Shown here in pieces: positions 27,025-35,365 of a stretch of DNA of 64,000 nt. How positions within the stretch are numbered: position 1 is the first letter of the stretch; each line of letters starts with the position of its first letter. The stretch is from Acetobacter vaccinii (lineage in GTDB: Bacteria; Pseudomonadota; Alphaproteobacteria; Acetobacterales; Acetobacteraceae), in assembly GCF_008365315.1 (NCBI RefSeq), contig NZ_CP043506.1:736001-800000 (forward strand), given 5' to 3'. Below the pieces are notes generated by a model. The model ran no database searches, was not told the DNA's origin, and worked only from the letters and a program-made list of their open reading frames with translations. The translations under genes were made by a program, and so were the position numbers.

Positions 27025-27363
27025 ATGAGCGTTGGAAGTCTCACATCCCAGGCCAGTCTTGCTGGCCAGCAAAGCGCCACGCAGCAGGCGACGGTTACTG
27101 CCAGCCAGGCGGAAAAGGCCCGCAAGGCGGCAACCGAGTTCGAGGGCATGACCATTGGCGAAATGCTCCAGCCCATGTTTGACACCCTGAATTCGACCGA
27201 AAGTGTTTTTGGTGGCAGCGGGGCTGAAAAACAGTTCCGCTCGCTTCAGGTGCTCGAAATGGGCAAGCAGATTGCCAATAGCGGTGGCATTGGCCTGTCA
27301 GACAGCATTTACCGGCAGATGCTGGCCATGCAGGAACAGGCCGACAAGCAGGCGCAATCATGA
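27025..27363 (+). CDS. Rod-binding protein (FlgJ N-terminal / CheL type)
   Basis: A 112-residue protein containing only the rod-binding domain of FlgJ: ARKAATEFEGMTIGEMLQPM, the FGGSGAEKQFRSL segment and MGKQIANSGGIGLSDSIYRQ. It lacks the glucosaminidase domain of enterobacterial FlgJ; in Caulobacter the equivalent is CheL, encoded right after flgI as here. A separate lytic transglycosylase gene 1.7 kb upstream could supply the missing peptidoglycan-cutting activity. Its stop overlaps the next start at ATGA. Confidence 0.9.
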   Translation: MSVGSLTSQASLAGQQSATQQATVTASQAEKARKAATEFEGMTIGEMLQPMFDTLNSTESVFGGSGAEKQFRSLQVLEMGKQIANSGGIGLSDSIYRQMLAMQEQADKQAQS

Positions 27364-27776
27364 AGGCACCACAGGCCAAGGCTGAAGCCCAGCTTCTGCG
27401 CTGCTTCCGCTCCGTCTGCTCTGTGCTGGAGGAAGAGAACACACTCCTGGGCGCAGGCAAGCTGCAGGAAGTCGGCAAGCTGCTGCCCGCCAAACAGAAG
27501 GAAATGGCACGTCTGGAGCAGGCCCTGGCTGCCAGCAAGGAGGCCGCCGCCACTCCGGACGCCGTCTCCCCCGCAGCGGAGCAGGAAGCACGGCGCTTTG
27601 GGGCACTGGTGCGTACCAACCGCATGCTGCTGCAAGGGGCGATTGATACCCAGAATGCCATTATCCGGCTTGTTGTGACCGAAGCCCCGCAGGAAAACAC
27701 CTGCTACGCACCGTCAGGCCATTACGTGACTCAGTCAGGCCTGCAAGACGCACTGGCGATCCGTAATGATGTCTGA
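27360..27776 (+). CDS. FlbY/FlgN-like flagellar protein
   Basis: A 138-residue helical protein that follows cheL with an ATGA overlap. Features: CFRSVCSVLEEENTLLGAG, LPAKQKEMARLEQALAAS and RTNRMLLQGAIDTQNAIIRL, the two-helix layout of FlgN-type chaperones for FlgK/FlgL. In Caulobacter the third gene of the flgI-cheL operon is flbY, and the order is the same here. The C-terminus (CYAPSGHYVTQ) resembles the tail seen in alphaproteobacterial FlgN-like proteins. Confidence 0.75.
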   Translation: MKAPQAKAEAQLLRCFRSVCSVLEEENTLLGAGKLQEVGKLLPAKQKEMARLEQALAASKEAAATPDAVSPAAEQEARRFGALVRTNRMLLQGAIDTQNAIIRLVVTEAPQENTCYAPSGHYVTQSGLQDALAIRNDV

Positions 27777-28106
27777 GCATGGCCAGACCCAAAAGCCACG
27801 CCGAGTTAAAGATTTTGTAAAGACATGCCAAAGGCCTGTCCATGTCTTGACACGGCAACCCCCTTCGCCGCATCACCATAAGAGACAGTATTCCATGGCC
27901 TTCTGGCGGTATGAACGTAACGCCGGGGTCAGGAGTGGGAATGGTTCTGGCGCATGCGTTGAGCCTCTGGCCAGGAGCAGCATGACCGTGTCCAGACATT
28001 ATGGGACCAGCCTTTCCCCGCTGCTCCAACTCTCGCGCTTCAGGCCCCAGCCACAGAAGCACCTTGTGACAACCGACAGAAAAAACTCCAAGCAGGCTAG
28101 GTTGTG
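27777..28106. other. Intergenic region between flbY-like and MotE-like genes
   Basis: An open plus-strand frame (27766-28107) spans this gap and overlaps both neighbours, but its product is low-complexity (Pro/His/Arg-rich) with no recognisable features. I treat the region as non-coding, perhaps carrying the promoter of the MotE-like gene. Confidence 0.35.
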
Positions 28107-29108
28107 ATGCTGATACCCCGTCTGTCATTCGGGAAACTTGTGCATATCTCATCAAGCCTGATGACACTTCTTCTGGCGATGAACATGCACGCCCTTGCGG
28201 AACACTTCCGTGACGATGGCGCTGAATCCGGCGGGCAGTCCCTTGTCGGTCAGGCTATGGCGGAAGGTGCCTCCGGCGTTGCAAAAGCAGCAGCCGGGCC
28301 GGACAAGCCTGCCGTTGCCACAAACGACGGTCAGAACACCGAGGCCACCCGCAACGCGGCAGAAGGCTGGACCCCGCTGACCCCGCTGACCCCGCAGGGT
28401 GGGGATGATGCCTATGACACGCCATCCTCTCCCCCGTCCGCCACGGCAGATGCTGCCCAGACCCCGGCCACAGCCCCCCCACAGGCTGAGGCACAGGATT
28501 GCCCGAACAATATCTCCTGCGCGGGGATGAAACCGGGCGCCACCACAGTGGCCGCTGACCCTGCGACGCGCAAAGCGGAGACATCACTGGTCAAGGATAT
28601 TCTGGCCCGTCAGGTTACTCTGAGCACGCAGGAAAAAGCTCTCGGCGAGCAAAAGCGCGTTCTGGACGCCGCCAAGCTGGCGCTGGAAGAAAAAATGCGC
28701 AACCTGGATGCAACGCTTGCACTCCTGGCGGAAAAACAGGCCGCGCACCGTGAAACTGTCTCCGCCGAGACCGACAGGCTTGTGAAGATCTATGAGGAAA
28801 TGCCCGCCAAGGAAGCGGCGGCTGTTTTCAACATCATGGATATTCATGTGCTGGTATCGATTGTCAGCAAAATGACGCCGCGCAAGGTTTCCGCCGTCAT
28901 GGGGGTGATGATCCCTGAGCGCGTCAACCTGATTTCCCAATATCTGGCCGGGGTGCGTACGTTCCGTCCCCCTCATGGTGGGGATGACGACACCAGCAGC
29001 CGCACGGAACAGACAGCCGATGGCGGTGACAGTGCCTCCTGGTGGCTGAAACCCCAGCCCCTTCAGCCGACCAACCGCTCACAGCCCCTCAAACCCTCAC
29101 GGCAGTAA
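28107..29108 (+). CDS. MotE-like periplasmic protein with MgtE_N-type domain
   Basis: The product (about 333 residues) begins with an export signal (HISSSLMTLLLAMNMHALA), followed by a Pro/Ala-rich spacer. A long coiled coil (about residues 150-215; LSTQEKALGEQKRVLDAAKL) is followed by a MgtE-N-like helical domain: YEEMPAKEAAAVFNIMDIHV and MTPRKVSAVMGVMIPERVN. This is the layout of MotE, which helps fold MotC in rhizobia. MotC is not evident here, so the partner may be the secreted repeat protein at 2165-4771. A GTG at 28104 is an alternative start. Confidence 0.75.
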   Translation: MLIPRLSFGKLVHISSSLMTLLLAMNMHALAEHFRDDGAESGGQSLVGQAMAEGASGVAKAAAGPDKPAVATNDGQNTEATRNAAEGWTPLTPLTPQGGDDAYDTPSSPPSATADAAQTPATAPPQAEAQDCPNNISCAGMKPGATTVAADPATRKAETSLVKDILARQVTLSTQEKALGEQKRVLDAAKLALEEKMRNLDATLALLAEKQAAHRETVSAETDRLVKIYEEMPAKEAAAVFNIMDIHVLVSIVSKMTPRKVSAVMGVMIPERVNLISQYLAGVRTFRPPHGGDDDTSSRTEQTADGGDSASWWLKPQPLQPTNRSQPLKPSRQ

Positions 29109-29257
29109 GGGGCCGTAAAGCAAAAGCCCCGGTCTGCATTTTTCAAATAACGGCACCTCCGACAACCCCTAGTCACGGCGGTTTGGGAGGTGTAAAGTTT
29201 TCTTGATGGCGCAGAATAAAATTATGCAGCCAGGCACAACACAATGGCATTGATGGC

Positions 29258-29662
29258 ATGATGATGACGCACCCTGCAATGAGGGCCTATAAAAGCGTGG
29301 CAGGCTATTCCCTGTCAGGCAGAGACGCCGAAACCAGTTGTTTCAAGCTCCTGCTTGAGGATCTGGAAACTGCAGCCGCCACGCAGGATCTTGCTGTGCG
29401 CAATGCCGCACTGGACCGCCACCAGCGCCTGTGGTCGATGATCATGAAGGCCAACACCATTGAAACCGGCGTGACTGCGGAAGAAGACCGCCGCCTGTTT
29501 GTAACCCTGGCCAACAAAGCCCAGCGTTATGGTATCCGCGCCATTCTGGACCCGCAGGCCTCTCTGACGCCGCTGATTGAAATTGCCGAGAACGTCTGCG
29601 CGGGCCTGGAAGGGACAACTGCTTCCGATTCCCTCGATCTGGAAACCGACGCCCTATTCTAA
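29258..29662 (+). CDS. flaF: Flagellar biosynthesis regulator FlaF
   Basis: FlaF is a small alphaproteobacterial protein that promotes flagellin synthesis and secretion, normally opposed by FlbT. The 134-residue product carries the family pattern: RAYKSVAGYSLSGRDAETSC, ALDRHQRLWSMIMKANTIET, then RRLFVTLANKAQRYGIRAIL. Neither flbT nor a flagellin gene lies nearby, which is unusual since flaF-flbT are usually adjacent to flagellin genes. It is the last flagellar gene of the region. Confidence 0.85.
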   Translation: MMMTHPAMRAYKSVAGYSLSGRDAETSCFKLLLEDLETAAATQDLAVRNAALDRHQRLWSMIMKANTIETGVTAEEDRRLFVTLANKAQRYGIRAILDPQASLTPLIEIAENVCAGLEGTTASDSLDLETDALF

Positions 29663-29986
29663 AACAGGGTATTCTTCCCGCACATGTATTTGCCCCCAGC
29701 GTATTGACGCAACGGGGGCCATTGCCTCTACCCACACGGGTAAGCCCATCTGGCACTGGCTGGAATACCAGCCAGACAGACTCTCTTGTGCACGCCGCTA
29801 CCTCCTCCACGCAGCCTTCCTCGTGCTCCACAATGTCCCCCTGTTGCCTCTATGTACTCCAAGGCGGTTCACAATAATCCGCCAGGGCTGCTATGAAGGA
29901 GGATCATTGTTTGCAACCCTCCGTTGGTGACAGCCTGACCCCTTCAGGCTCCATGTCCCGGTTTACGGAGTCAGGAATACGTATCA
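29663..29986. other. Intergenic region between flaF and ftsK
   Basis: About 320 bases with no supportable gene. Overlapping open frames lack family features. The ftsK promoter must lie here or within flaF. A GGAG 14 bases before the TTG codon at 29987 is the best ribosome binding site. Confidence 0.4.
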
Positions 29987-32596
29987 TTGGCGCGCACAGG
30001 TCCTTCAAAAGCAGGCAGTTACACACCCTCCCCCCAGAAAGGCATGATCCGCCTGCGGCTGGAGGAAGCGGGCGGGCTTGTGCTGTGCGGGCTGGCCTGC
30101 GCGCTGCTGGTGGCATTAGCCACCTATAATCCCGCTGACCCGTCCTTTGACACTGCCACCACCCAGACACCCACCAACCTGCTTGGTGCCACCGGCGCTG
30201 TGCTGGCCGATGGCCTGTTGCAGGGCATTGGCCTGGGTGCGCTGCTGCCTTCCGCCATCCTGACCGCATGGGGCTGGCGCTTTCTCAGTCACCGGCTGAC
30301 AGGGCGCGAGACCTGGGCTGTCTTTGGCATGCGCGCTGTGGCTGTGCTGTGTCTGCTGCCGGTATCGGGGGCGCTGCTGGCGGCCATTCCCCTTCTCTTT
30401 ACAGCCCTGCCAGACATCCATTGGCCAACCGAGGCTGGCATTGGGGGGGGCATTGGCCATTCCATCGCGCAGTTGGCCATTTCTGCTGGCATGGCCGCAA
30501 TCGGCCCGGCTGGAGGCATGGTGCTGTGGCTTATGGGGGGCTTGCTGTTCGTCCTGCTCATGGCGCTGGCTACCGGCCTTGGCCGCCATGAATGGGCGGC
30601 AATCGGGCGTGTGGTGCACATGCTTGTTACACTCCCCGGCAGGCTCGCCCAGCGCTTTGTGCGCTATTATGCAGCCCGTCCCCAGCCCGCTACCGACACG
30701 CCTTCAACCGGCTATGCCGCCCCCACCGGGGCCGACCCCTTTTATGGCAGCACACTACCGTCGGGCAGCCTGTTTGATGATGAGGACGAAGACACACCAC
30801 CTCCTCCGCGCCCCGTCAGCCATGCCCCGGCCCCTGCCGCACCACAGGAAAGTTCCAGCAGCCGCGCCCTTGTGCTGAGCGGCCCTGAACCCACACCTGC
30901 GCCAGCACCTGTCCGCACCCCCGTGCCGCAGGCGGTTGCGGAACATGCTCCCATCGTCACCCCAGCGCCCCCGGTGCAGGACAAACCTGCCCGCAACGGA
31001 CTCCTGGGACGGCTGTTTTCCGGCTCAACCAACCAGGAAGAAGAGACCGCAGCCCGTGCGGCAACTGCCAGCCGCCGGGGTGGGTGGGAACTGCCCTCCC
31101 TGTCCCTTCTGCGTCCGGCCCCGCTACATGGAAACTCCGGCCCATCGCCCGAAGTACTGGATGCCACCGCCCGCCTGCTGGAGCAGGTTCTGGCGGACTA
31201 TGGTGTGCAGGGCAAAATTGTCGGCCGTAGTGCCGGACCTGTAGTAACCCTGTACGAACTGGAACCTGCGGCAGGCATACGCTCGGCCCGTATCATCGGG
31301 TTGGCGGACGACGTTGCCCGCTCCCTGTCCGTGCTGAGCGTGCGTATCGCCACCGTGCCGGGCCGCAGTGTCATGGGGATCGAGGTTCCCAACCACACGC
31401 GTGAAACCGTTTACTTGTCCGAACTGCTCAATCAGCCCACCTGGCGGGAAGACCCCGGCCAGTTGCCCCTGGCACTGGGCAAGGACATTGCCGGGGAACC
31501 TGTTTTTAGCGACCTGGCACGCATGCCCCATCTGCTGGTGGCGGGCACCACGGGCTCCGGTAAGTCCGTGGGGGTGAATGCCATGATCCTCTCGCTGCTT
31601 TATCGGCTGTCGCCGGATGAATGCCGCCTGATCATGATTGATCCCAAGGTGCTGGAACTGTCGATTTATGACGGTATTCCCCACCTGCTGACCCCTGTGG
31701 TGACGGAGCCGCCAAAGGCGGTGAACGCCCTCAAATGGGTTGTGCGGGAAATGGACCGCCGCTACCGCACCATGGCGCATATGCAGGTGCGTAACATTGC
31801 CGGCTATAACGCCCGCGCCGCCGAGGCCCGCGCCGATGGCGAAGTCGTGGTCCGTCGGGTGCAGACAGGGTTTGACCCCGAAACCGGCAACCCGGTGTTT
31901 GAGGAACAGTCCGTTACCCTCGACCCCATGCCCTATATTGTCGTGATCATTGATGAAATGGCCGACCTGATGATGACCGCAGGCAAGGAAATCGACGCCT
32001 GTGTCCAGCGTCTTGCACAAAAAGCGCGTGCTGCGGGCATCCATGTCATTATGGCCACGCAGCGCCCCTCGGTCGATGTGATTACCGGTACCATCAAGGC
32101 CAACTTTCCCACGCGTATTTCCTTCCAGGTCATCAGCAAGTTCGACAGCCGCACCATTCTGGGCGAACAGGGGGCCGAGCAGCTTCTGGGTCAGGGCGAC
32201 ATGCTGTTCATGCAGGGTGGTGGGCGCATTACCCGTGTCCACGGCCCCTTTGTGGCGGATAGCGAGGTGGAACAGGTAGTCGGCTTCCTGAAGGAACAGG
32301 GCGAGCCGATTTATGATGAGGACGTGCTGGCTGACCCGGTGGACGAAAGCGCCCCCTCCGGCAGCAGCAAAGGCAACAGCGGCGGCGACAATGCCGAAGG
32401 CGATATGTATCGCGAGGCCGTGGCTATTGTCACACAGGAAGGCAAGGCCTCCACATCCTTCATCCAGCGCCACCTGTCCATCGGCTACAACCGGGCAGCC
32501 AAACTGATCGAGCAGATGGAAAAAGAGGGCGTCATCAGCCGTGCCGACCATGTCGGCCGCCGCAAGGTGCTTGTCGGCCCCAATAGGGAGGACTAA
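29987..32596 (+). CDS. ftsK: DNA translocase FtsK
   Basis: FtsK pumps DNA at the division septum and activates XerCD recombination at dif. The product of about 869 residues has four N-terminal membrane helices (residues about 30-215), a Pro-rich linker (about 225-345) and the motor domain with Walker A LLVAGTTGSGKSVGVNAM and Walker B YIVVIIDEMADLMM. The C-terminal gamma winged helix has SFIQRHLSIGYNRAAKLIEQ and EGVISRADHVGRRKVLV. The start is ambiguous: TTG at 29987, with a GGAG-like site, or ATG at 30044 (AGAAAGG). It is unrelated to the flagellar genes upstream. Confidence 0.95.
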   Translation: MARTGPSKAGSYTPSPQKGMIRLRLEEAGGLVLCGLACALLVALATYNPADPSFDTATTQTPTNLLGATGAVLADGLLQGIGLGALLPSAILTAWGWRFLSHRLTGRETWAVFGMRAVAVLCLLPVSGALLAAIPLLFTALPDIHWPTEAGIGGGIGHSIAQLAISAGMAAIGPAGGMVLWLMGGLLFVLLMALATGLGRHEWAAIGRVVHMLVTLPGRLAQRFVRYYAARPQPATDTPSTGYAAPTGADPFYGSTLPSGSLFDDEDEDTPPPPRPVSHAPAPAAPQESSSSRALVLSGPEPTPAPAPVRTPVPQAVAEHAPIVTPAPPVQDKPARNGLLGRLFSGSTNQEEETAARAATASRRGGWELPSLSLLRPAPLHGNSGPSPEVLDATARLLEQVLADYGVQGKIVGRSAGPVVTLYELEPAAGIRSARIIGLADDVARSLSVLSVRIATVPGRSVMGIEVPNHTRETVYLSELLNQPTWREDPGQLPLALGKDIAGEPVFSDLARMPHLLVAGTTGSGKSVGVNAMILSLLYRLSPDECRLIMIDPKVLELSIYDGIPHLLTPVVTEPPKAVNALKWVVREMDRRYRTMAHMQVRNIAGYNARAAEARADGEVVVRRVQTGFDPETGNPVFEEQSVTLDPMPYIVVIIDEMADLMMTAGKEIDACVQRLAQKARAAGIHVIMATQRPSVDVITGTIKANFPTRISFQVISKFDSRTILGEQGAEQLLGQGDMLFMQGGGRITRVHGPFVADSEVEQVVGFLKEQGEPIYDEDVLADPVDESAPSGSSKGNSGGDNAEGDMYREAVAIVTQEGKASTSFIQRHLSIGYNRAAKLIEQMEKEGVISRADHVGRRKVLVGPNRED

Positions 32597-32600
32597 CACC

Positions 32601-33263
32601 ATGGCGCTCCTGTCTGTCCCTTCGGTGCTGTACGAAAGCCCCCATGTTGTCATTATCGACAAGCCCGCGGGGCTGCCTGTCCACCCCGGCCCTTCTGGCG
32701 GCCCCAGTGTGGAAGACTGGTTTGGTCTGCTGTCACGCCGCAAGGATGGTCCCTGGCTGGCTCACCGGTTAGATACCGACACATCGGGCTGCCTGGCCAT
32801 TGCCTTGCGCAAGCAGCCGCTTCTGGCTATCCAGCAGGCACTGGCCACCCACACGGCCACCAAAACCTACTGGGCTATTGTCAGCGGTGGTCCGCAGCAA
32901 CCCCAAGGCCGTATTACCCTGCCGTTAGCCAAGGTGAACACGCCGACTGGCTGGCGCATGGTCACCACCGACCCCAAAGGGGCAACGGCTGCCACACGCT
33001 GGACAGTGCTGGGCCGGTCCGACGGGCTGTGCTGGCTGGAACTGGAACTGGAAAGCGGACGCACCCATCAGGCGCGCGTGCACTGTGCTGCCATGGGCTG
33101 GCCCATTCTGGGTGACAGCCTATACGGCAGCCCTCACCCGCAGGGGCTGCACCTGCTGGCCCGGAGCCTCAGCCTGCCACTATCCCCCACCATCAACGCC
33201 ATTGCGCCGCCCCGTGCAGGCATGCGGGCTGCTCTCCAAGCCTGTGGCTGGCAGGAAAAGTAA
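32601..33263 (+). CDS. RluA-family pseudouridine synthase
   Basis: Converts uridine to pseudouridine in rRNA or tRNA. The 220-residue product has the RluA motifs: VVIIDKPAGLPVHPG, then the catalytic HRLDTDTSGCLAIA with its Asp, and LELESGRTHQARVHCAAMGW with ILGDSLYG. It is compact, with no S4 domain. The ATG at 32601 lies four bases after the ftsK stop, so the two genes are probably cotranscribed. The specific target cannot be read from sequence. Confidence 0.93.
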   Translation: MALLSVPSVLYESPHVVIIDKPAGLPVHPGPSGGPSVEDWFGLLSRRKDGPWLAHRLDTDTSGCLAIALRKQPLLAIQQALATHTATKTYWAIVSGGPQQPQGRITLPLAKVNTPTGWRMVTTDPKGATAATRWTVLGRSDGLCWLELELESGRTHQARVHCAAMGWPILGDSLYGSPHPQGLHLLARSLSLPLSPTINAIAPPRAGMRAALQACGWQEK

Positions 33264-33540
33264 TCCCTTAACCGCTGGTTTTGTCCCGCCTTCACCCAGC
33301 TTACTGGGTACCCTCTGTCGGAAGCTGGATTTACCAGAGCTATTTTGGCTCCGGTAGTTTTCAAGGACGAGCAGGTCCATGGCTCCCTTAAGGGCGCGTT
33401 ACGACGATAGGCTCTGGTTTCCTGCTACGGGGAAAACGATGCTGCGTGATTGTTTATTCAGGGCTCTGCCCTGAAACCCGGAAGGGACCAGAGGCCCCTT
33501 CACCCCGATTCCTATAGGGTGATCTGTCCGGTCCGTAGGA
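33264..33540. terminator. Convergent 3' region with tandem hairpins
   Basis: Between the convergent pseudouridine synthase and GT4 genes there are two hairpins: CAGGGC-TCT-GCCCTG (33459-33473) and an 8-base stem with one mismatch at 33482-33500 (AAGGGACC/GGCCCCTT). Another imperfect hairpin (ccagagc/ggctccgg) lies at about 33336-33356. The GGGCTCTGCCC hairpin followed by an AAGGG hairpin is a repeated 3' element I recall from acetic acid bacteria genomes; this is a memory, not a search. Confidence 0.45.
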
Positions 33541-34710
33541 TCAGTCCTGAAAAAGATTGCGCCCTGGCCAGGCCCGCACGACATCCGCCTGCAACAAGCC
33601 CCGGCGCGCGCGCAGGTCACGACTATCAAACTGACGGGCACGCTCAAGGCCAGCCTGAGCATAGCTTTCCCGCAATGGGGCATCGCACATCAGCCGTTCA
33701 AGCTGGGCGGCCAGTTCCACCGGGTCATCGGGGTCAACATACACCGCAGCAGGACCGGCGACATAGGGCAGCCCGCCATTGCGCGTCGTGACCAATGCAG
33801 CCCCGCTGCCCATGCCCTCCAATGCTACCGTACCAAAAGGCTCGGCCCAGCGACTGGGCACAACAAGGATAGCCGCCTTGCTCATGGCCTGAAGCACCGC
33901 TGCGTGCGGCTGATAACCCTGCACATCCACCCCCGCTGCCCGCGCCTTGGGCAGCAGGTTGTTCAGAAAGGGAGTCTGGGGCGAATCGTACCCGAACCTG
34001 TCCGCCCCCATCATCACAGCCCGCCATTGCGGATAACGGGGCAACAGTAGGCCGCAGGCCGCCACGTAGGAATCCACCCCTTTGTCGGCCACAATGCGCC
34101 CAGCATATAACAGCACGGGGGCACGCTCTGTCAGCGGCGTTGGGGGCGGCATCTGCGAAAAATCGAGACTGTTATGCAGCACCGTCACACACGCCTGCGT
34201 GCCTTGGCTGACAAAGCGTTCCCGTATCCATTCCGACACGGCCACAACCGCCACACAACGGGCCAGTTTTGTCCGCTCAGCCGCAGTACGGGCCCGCCGC
34301 ATGCCACAGGGGTCATTATGCAGCACCAGCACCATGGGTAGGTTGGGAAAAACCTTGTGCAGGGCAAGGACCAAGTCCGGTCGGTTATGCACTTCCACCA
34401 GATCGGGGCCTAGCTGATTGATAAGCTGGCACACCCCTTTGGCGTATGCTGCTCTGGCCCCAAGGAGCGAAAACACCTTGGGAACTGGCCTGAACGGCAC
34501 ATCATCAAACACCGGGCCTGTTGGCATGGCCCCCACCACCGTTTCCCCCGGCAGCGCCATGCGGCGCACAAGCAGGGAAATGGCGCCCGCCCCGGTAAAG
34601 GCGAAACGCTCCTTCATCGGCAGGACTGTCAGAACACGCGGGGCTACGCCCGTACTGGTAGCACTGGCGAGATCGGCGATACTGGCCACGCCGTCAGGGA
34701 ATGGTTTCAT
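33541..34710 (-). CDS. Glycosyltransferase family 4 (GT-B) protein
   Basis: A 389-residue GT-B enzyme. The N-terminal domain starts around PRVLTVLPMKERFAFTG, and the C-terminal nucleotide-sugar domain contains APVLLYAGRIVADKGVD and then ILVVPSRWAEPFGTVALEGM, the canonical E-x7-E-type GT4 motif (EPFGTVALE). The ATG at 34710 overlaps the GST 3' end by 17 bases, so it is translated with GST; a longer start at 34764 is possible. Substrate and acceptor are unknown; the downstream neighbour is convergent. Confidence 0.85.
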   Translation of the reverse strand: MKPFPDGVASIADLASATSTGVAPRVLTVLPMKERFAFTGAGAISLLVRRMALPGETVVGAMPTGPVFDDVPFRPVPKVFSLLGARAAYAKGVCQLINQLGPDLVEVHNRPDLVLALHKVFPNLPMVLVLHNDPCGMRRARTAAERTKLARCVAVVAVSEWIRERFVSQGTQACVTVLHNSLDFSQMPPPTPLTERAPVLLYAGRIVADKGVDSYVAACGLLLPRYPQWRAVMMGADRFGYDSPQTPFLNNLLPKARAAGVDVQGYQPHAAVLQAMSKAAILVVPSRWAEPFGTVALEGMGSGAALVTTRNGGLPYVAGPAAVYVDPDDPVELAAQLERLMCDAPLRESYAQAGLERARQFDSRDLRARRGLLQADVVRAWPGRNLFQD

Positions 34711-35365
34711 ACATATCCAACTGCCAGCCCTGCGGTTCGCGGCTGGCCTCGTCCGCCCATTCACGCATCAAGGGGTGGTTCCGCACGGCCTGCATATAAG
34801 CCTGCGATTCCTCTGACAGGCCCGGCACCGCGTAGGACAGAAAGCGGCTGACGACGGGGGCAAACATGGCATCCGCATTGCCAAAAGCAGCCCCAAACAG
34901 ATACGGACCTTCCTGCGCGTACTGGCGGCGCTGCTCGGTCCAGAGTGTGTTGATGCGGGCAATATCAGCCAACGCAGCCTCATCCAGCCCGGCCGCAAGG
35001 GGGCGGGCTTCCCGACCGAGGTTCATGGGCAGGGCCGAGCGAACACCACGGAAGCCTGAATGCATTTCCGCAGCAATGGACCGCGCCCGAGCCCGCTCAC
35101 AGCGGTCGGACGGCCAGAGGCCGGGGGCAAACTCCGCACAGTATTCCGCAATGGAGAGGGAGTCCCACACCACAGCACCCTCATGCTCCAGATACGGGAC
35201 ACAGCCATTGGGGGACAGCGCCTTGATTTCAACCGTCTTGCCCCCACCGGCAAGGCGCAGAGCCTCGACCCGCACAGCCAGCCCGGCCAGACGCACACAC
35301 AGCCAGCCCCGCAGGGACCAGGAGGAATACCGCCGTGTTCCTATGACAAGACGCCCGTCAACCAT
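34694..35365 (-). CDS. Glutathione S-transferase-like protein
   Basis: A 223-residue protein with a thioredoxin-like N-terminal domain (LVIGTRRYSSWSLRGWLCV, then VPYLEHEGAVVWDSLSIAEY with the glutathione-binding D-S pair) and an all-helical C-terminal domain. It resembles the maleylacetoacetate-isomerase/GST-zeta type by YSSWSLR. The ATG at 35365 overlaps the end of mnmA and has GAGGAAAC upstream. Likely cotranscribed with mnmA and the GT4 gene; the function in that context is not evident. Confidence 0.85.
   Translation of the reverse strand: MVDGRLVIGTRRYSSWSLRGWLCVRLAGLAVRVEALRLAGGGKTVEIKALSPNGCVPYLEHEGAVVWDSLSIAEYCAEFAPGLWPSDRCERARARSIAAEMHSGFRGVRSALPMNLGREARPLAAGLDEAALADIARINTLWTEQRRQYAQEGPYLFGAAFGNADAMFAPVVSRFLSYAVPGLSEESQAYMQAVRNHPLMREWADEASREPQGWQLDMYETIP

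Noticed and set aside
27766..28107. A 113-codon frame between flbY-like and MotE-like genes, overlapping both at its ends
   Set aside because: The neat overlaps are suggestive, but the product is Pro/His/Arg-rich with no domain-like pattern or RBS, and an opposite-strand frame covers the same DNA.
1..30000. Sigma-54 (GG-N10-GC) promoters upstream of flagellar genes
   Set aside because: Near matches occur but none has both the -24 GG and -12 GC with the right spacing and flanks upstream of flgB, flgF/flgG, flgI or flaF.
31124..32743. A 539-codon minus-strand frame across ftsK
   Set aside because: Antisense to the FtsK motor domain; such long shadows are expected with high GC third positions.
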